From: an uncultured Eubacteriales bacterium | GTDB lineage: Bacteria > Bacillota_A > Clostridia > Oscillospirales > Oscillospiraceae | Length of the DNA: 6,033 nt | Assembly: GCA_949742895.1 (NCBI GenBank) | Contig: CATJRT010000358.1 | Coordinates: 1 to 6,033 of the forward strand | Reading direction: 5' to 3' | In this document: piece after piece, positions 4,970 to 6,033 of the stretch | Layout of the letters: every line of letters begins with the position of its first letter | How positions within the stretch are numbered: position 1 is the stretch's first letter | The notes under the pieces: model-generated | The model's database searches: none | What the model was told of the DNA's origin: nothing | Seen by the model: only the letters and a program-made list of their open reading frames with translations | Translations under genes and position numbers: made by a program

Positions 4970-5902
4970 ATGGAAATCCCTGTTTACCTGTTTGCCGGGT
5001 TTCTGGACAGCGGCAAGACCACCTTCATCAATGGCATTTTAGAGGACGGCTTCGCACGGGAGGAGAAGACCCTGCTCATCTGTTGCGAGGAAGGGGGGGA
5101 GGAGTACGACTCCAGGGTATTGGACAACGTGACGGTGGTGACGGTGGAGGACGAGGAGGAGCTGACCAAGGGGTTCTTGAAGCGGTGCGAGTGGAAGCAC
5201 AAGCCGCGGCAGATCCTCATCGAGTTCAACGGGATGTGGTCGCTCCAGCGGCTGTACCGGGAGGCATTGCCGGACAACTGGGTGCTGTACCAGATCATGA
5301 CCATGGTGGAAGCGGCTACCTTCGAAGGGTACGCCAGGAACCTGGGCCAGCTCATGATGGAGAAGCTGACGCAGGCGGATATGATCGTGTTCAACCGCTG
5401 TGATGAGACCCTCCGGGCTGCGCTGCGCCAGCGCAACCTGCGTATGGTGAACCGCCGGGCCAACATCTACCTGGAGAACGTGGACGGTACCAGCGAGGAC
5501 TACGCTGACGGCAGCGTGTGTCCCTTCGACCTGGATGCGGACATCATCGACATCCCAGACGATGACTTCGGCGTGTGGTATGTGGACGTGATGGAGCATC
5601 CGGAGCGGTACGATGGAAAAACCATCCAGGCCAAGACGGTGGTGTGCCACCTGCCCCAGTATCCCGGCGAGGTGATCCTGGGGCGGTTTGCCATGACCTG
5701 CTGTGCGGAGGACATCTCCTTCCTGGGCCTGGTAGCCCAGGGGGAGGGCTTCGACGCCTACGAGAGCCGGTCCTGGGTGGACGTCACCGGGACGCTCTCC
5801 ATGGAGGCCCACAAGGCATACCAGGGGGAGAAGGGGCCGGTGCTCCATGTGACCGCCCTGGCTCCTGCGGACAAGCCGGAGCAGGACGTGTTGACCTTCT
5901 GA
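4970..5902 (+). CDS. Divergent COG0523-like GTPase fused to a YcgQ/DUF1980-like domain
   Basis: This 310-aa protein begins with a P-loop GFLDSGKTT (10-18) of the COG0523 type, ILIEFNG (82-88) at the Walker B position and NRCD (142-145), a good NKxD guanine motif. The CxCC metal site is absent. Where the partner protein has ENEFGE, this one has CCEEGGEEYD (38-47), which could offer other metal ligands. The CobW C-terminal domain is missing. Instead residues ~200-310 hold GRFAMTCCAEDISFLGLVAQ (238-257) and SWVDVTGTL (268-276), matching from memory the R..ItCC.AD..p.G and W..VtG signature of the YcgQ (TIGR03943/DUF1980, COG3689) C-terminal domain. YcgQ normally partners a COG0701-type permease and is membrane-bound, but no membrane segment is present here. 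GAGGGG lies 6 nt before the ATG, and the gene sits 12 bp after the first GTPase, so the two are almost certainly co-transcribed. A joint role in metal handling is inferred. Confidence 0.85.
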   Translation: MEIPVYLFAGFLDSGKTTFINGILEDGFAREEKTLLICCEEGGEEYDSRVLDNVTVVTVEDEEELTKGFLKRCEWKHKPRQILIEFNGMWSLQRLYREALPDNWVLYQIMTMVEAATFEGYARNLGQLMMEKLTQADMIVFNRCDETLRAALRQRNLRMVNRRANIYLENVDGTSEDYADGSVCPFDLDADIIDIPDDDFGVWYVDVMEHPERYDGKTIQAKTVVCHLPQYPGEVILGRFAMTCCAEDISFLGLVAQGEGFDAYESRSWVDVTGTLSMEAHKAYQGEKGPVLHVTALAPADKPEQDVLTF

Positions 5903-5970
5903 CTGTTTGTGAAAACCCCCTCCGCACTTTGGCCTCCCCCTGACAGGGGTATCTACAATTCGGGGAAGTA

Positions 5971-6006
5971 CCCCGGCAGGAATCACGCTGAGATTTCCTG
6001 CCGGGG
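5971..6006 (+). terminator. Probable operon terminator hairpin
   Basis: CCCCGGCAGGAA (5971-5982) and TTCCTGCCGGGG (5995-6006) form a perfect 12-bp stem with a 12-nt loop, 68 bp after the last stop codon. The tail ACTTTCCTTATCC is T-rich but not a clean U-tract. Two alternative hairpins overlap it (5961-5975 and 6003-6033). It may therefore belong instead to a regulated leader for a gene beyond the window. Confidence 0.5.
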
Positions 6007-6033
6007 ACTTTCCTTATCCTGCGGAATTTCCCC

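Noticed and set aside
5039..5986. Long minus-strand ORF (315 aa) opposite the second GTPase
   Set aside because: It is His/Pro/Leu-rich shadow sequence. The plus-strand frame has clear GTPase and YcgQ-like motifs.

Overview
The window is GC-rich, and its genes strongly prefer codons ending in G or C. It carries a Gram-positive type S-layer homology (SLH) protein, AGGAGG-like ribosome binding sites and consensus sigma-A promoters. Together these suggest a gut-type Clostridia (Oscillospirales, Flavonifractor/Oscillibacter-like) chromosome. That assignment is an inference from protein style and composition, not from a marker gene.

Layout. (1) Positions 1-2681, plus strand: the 3' part of a large SLH-domain surface protein whose start lies outside the window. 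(2) Positions 2702-2731: a strong hairpin terminator with U-tracts on both strands, shared with the convergent gene that follows. (3) Positions 2745-3167, minus strand: a 140-aa protein of unknown function with phage tail-like features. A hairpin just upstream of its start hides its ribosome binding site. (4) Positions 3168-3835: a 668-bp stretch without a conventional gene but dense in signals. It holds five tandem GTTTC-type repeats next to a perfect sigma-A promoter reading right. Opposite lies a compact minus-strand unit of about 300 bp (promoter, several hairpins, a strong but hairpin-embedded Shine-Dalgarno, a 27-codon peptide ORF and a hairpin over its stop codon). Further right are two inverted repeats and the promoter of the next operon. 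(5) Positions 3836-5902, plus strand: two genes 12 bp apart. The first is a canonical COG0523 (CobW/ZNG1-like) GTPase metallochaperone with a very histidine-rich, tandemly repeated insert. The second is a divergent COG0523-like GTPase that has lost the CxCC metal motif and is fused to a YcgQ/DUF1980-like C-terminal domain. (6) Positions 5903-6033: an intergenic tail with a strong hairpin, probably the operon terminator, and overlapping alternative hairpins running to the window edge.

Function. The two GTPases look like one metal-homeostasis operon, most likely zinc delivery or insertion, driven by a good promoter preceded by a 14-bp perfect palindrome. The SLH protein is a structural or cell-envelope protein with no evident link to them. 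The least ordinary part is 3212-3723. There, two opposing promoters face each other across a small peptide ORF, an arrangement reminiscent of type I toxin-antitoxin loci. The arrangement is visible in the sequence; the toxin-antitoxin reading is only a hypothesis.
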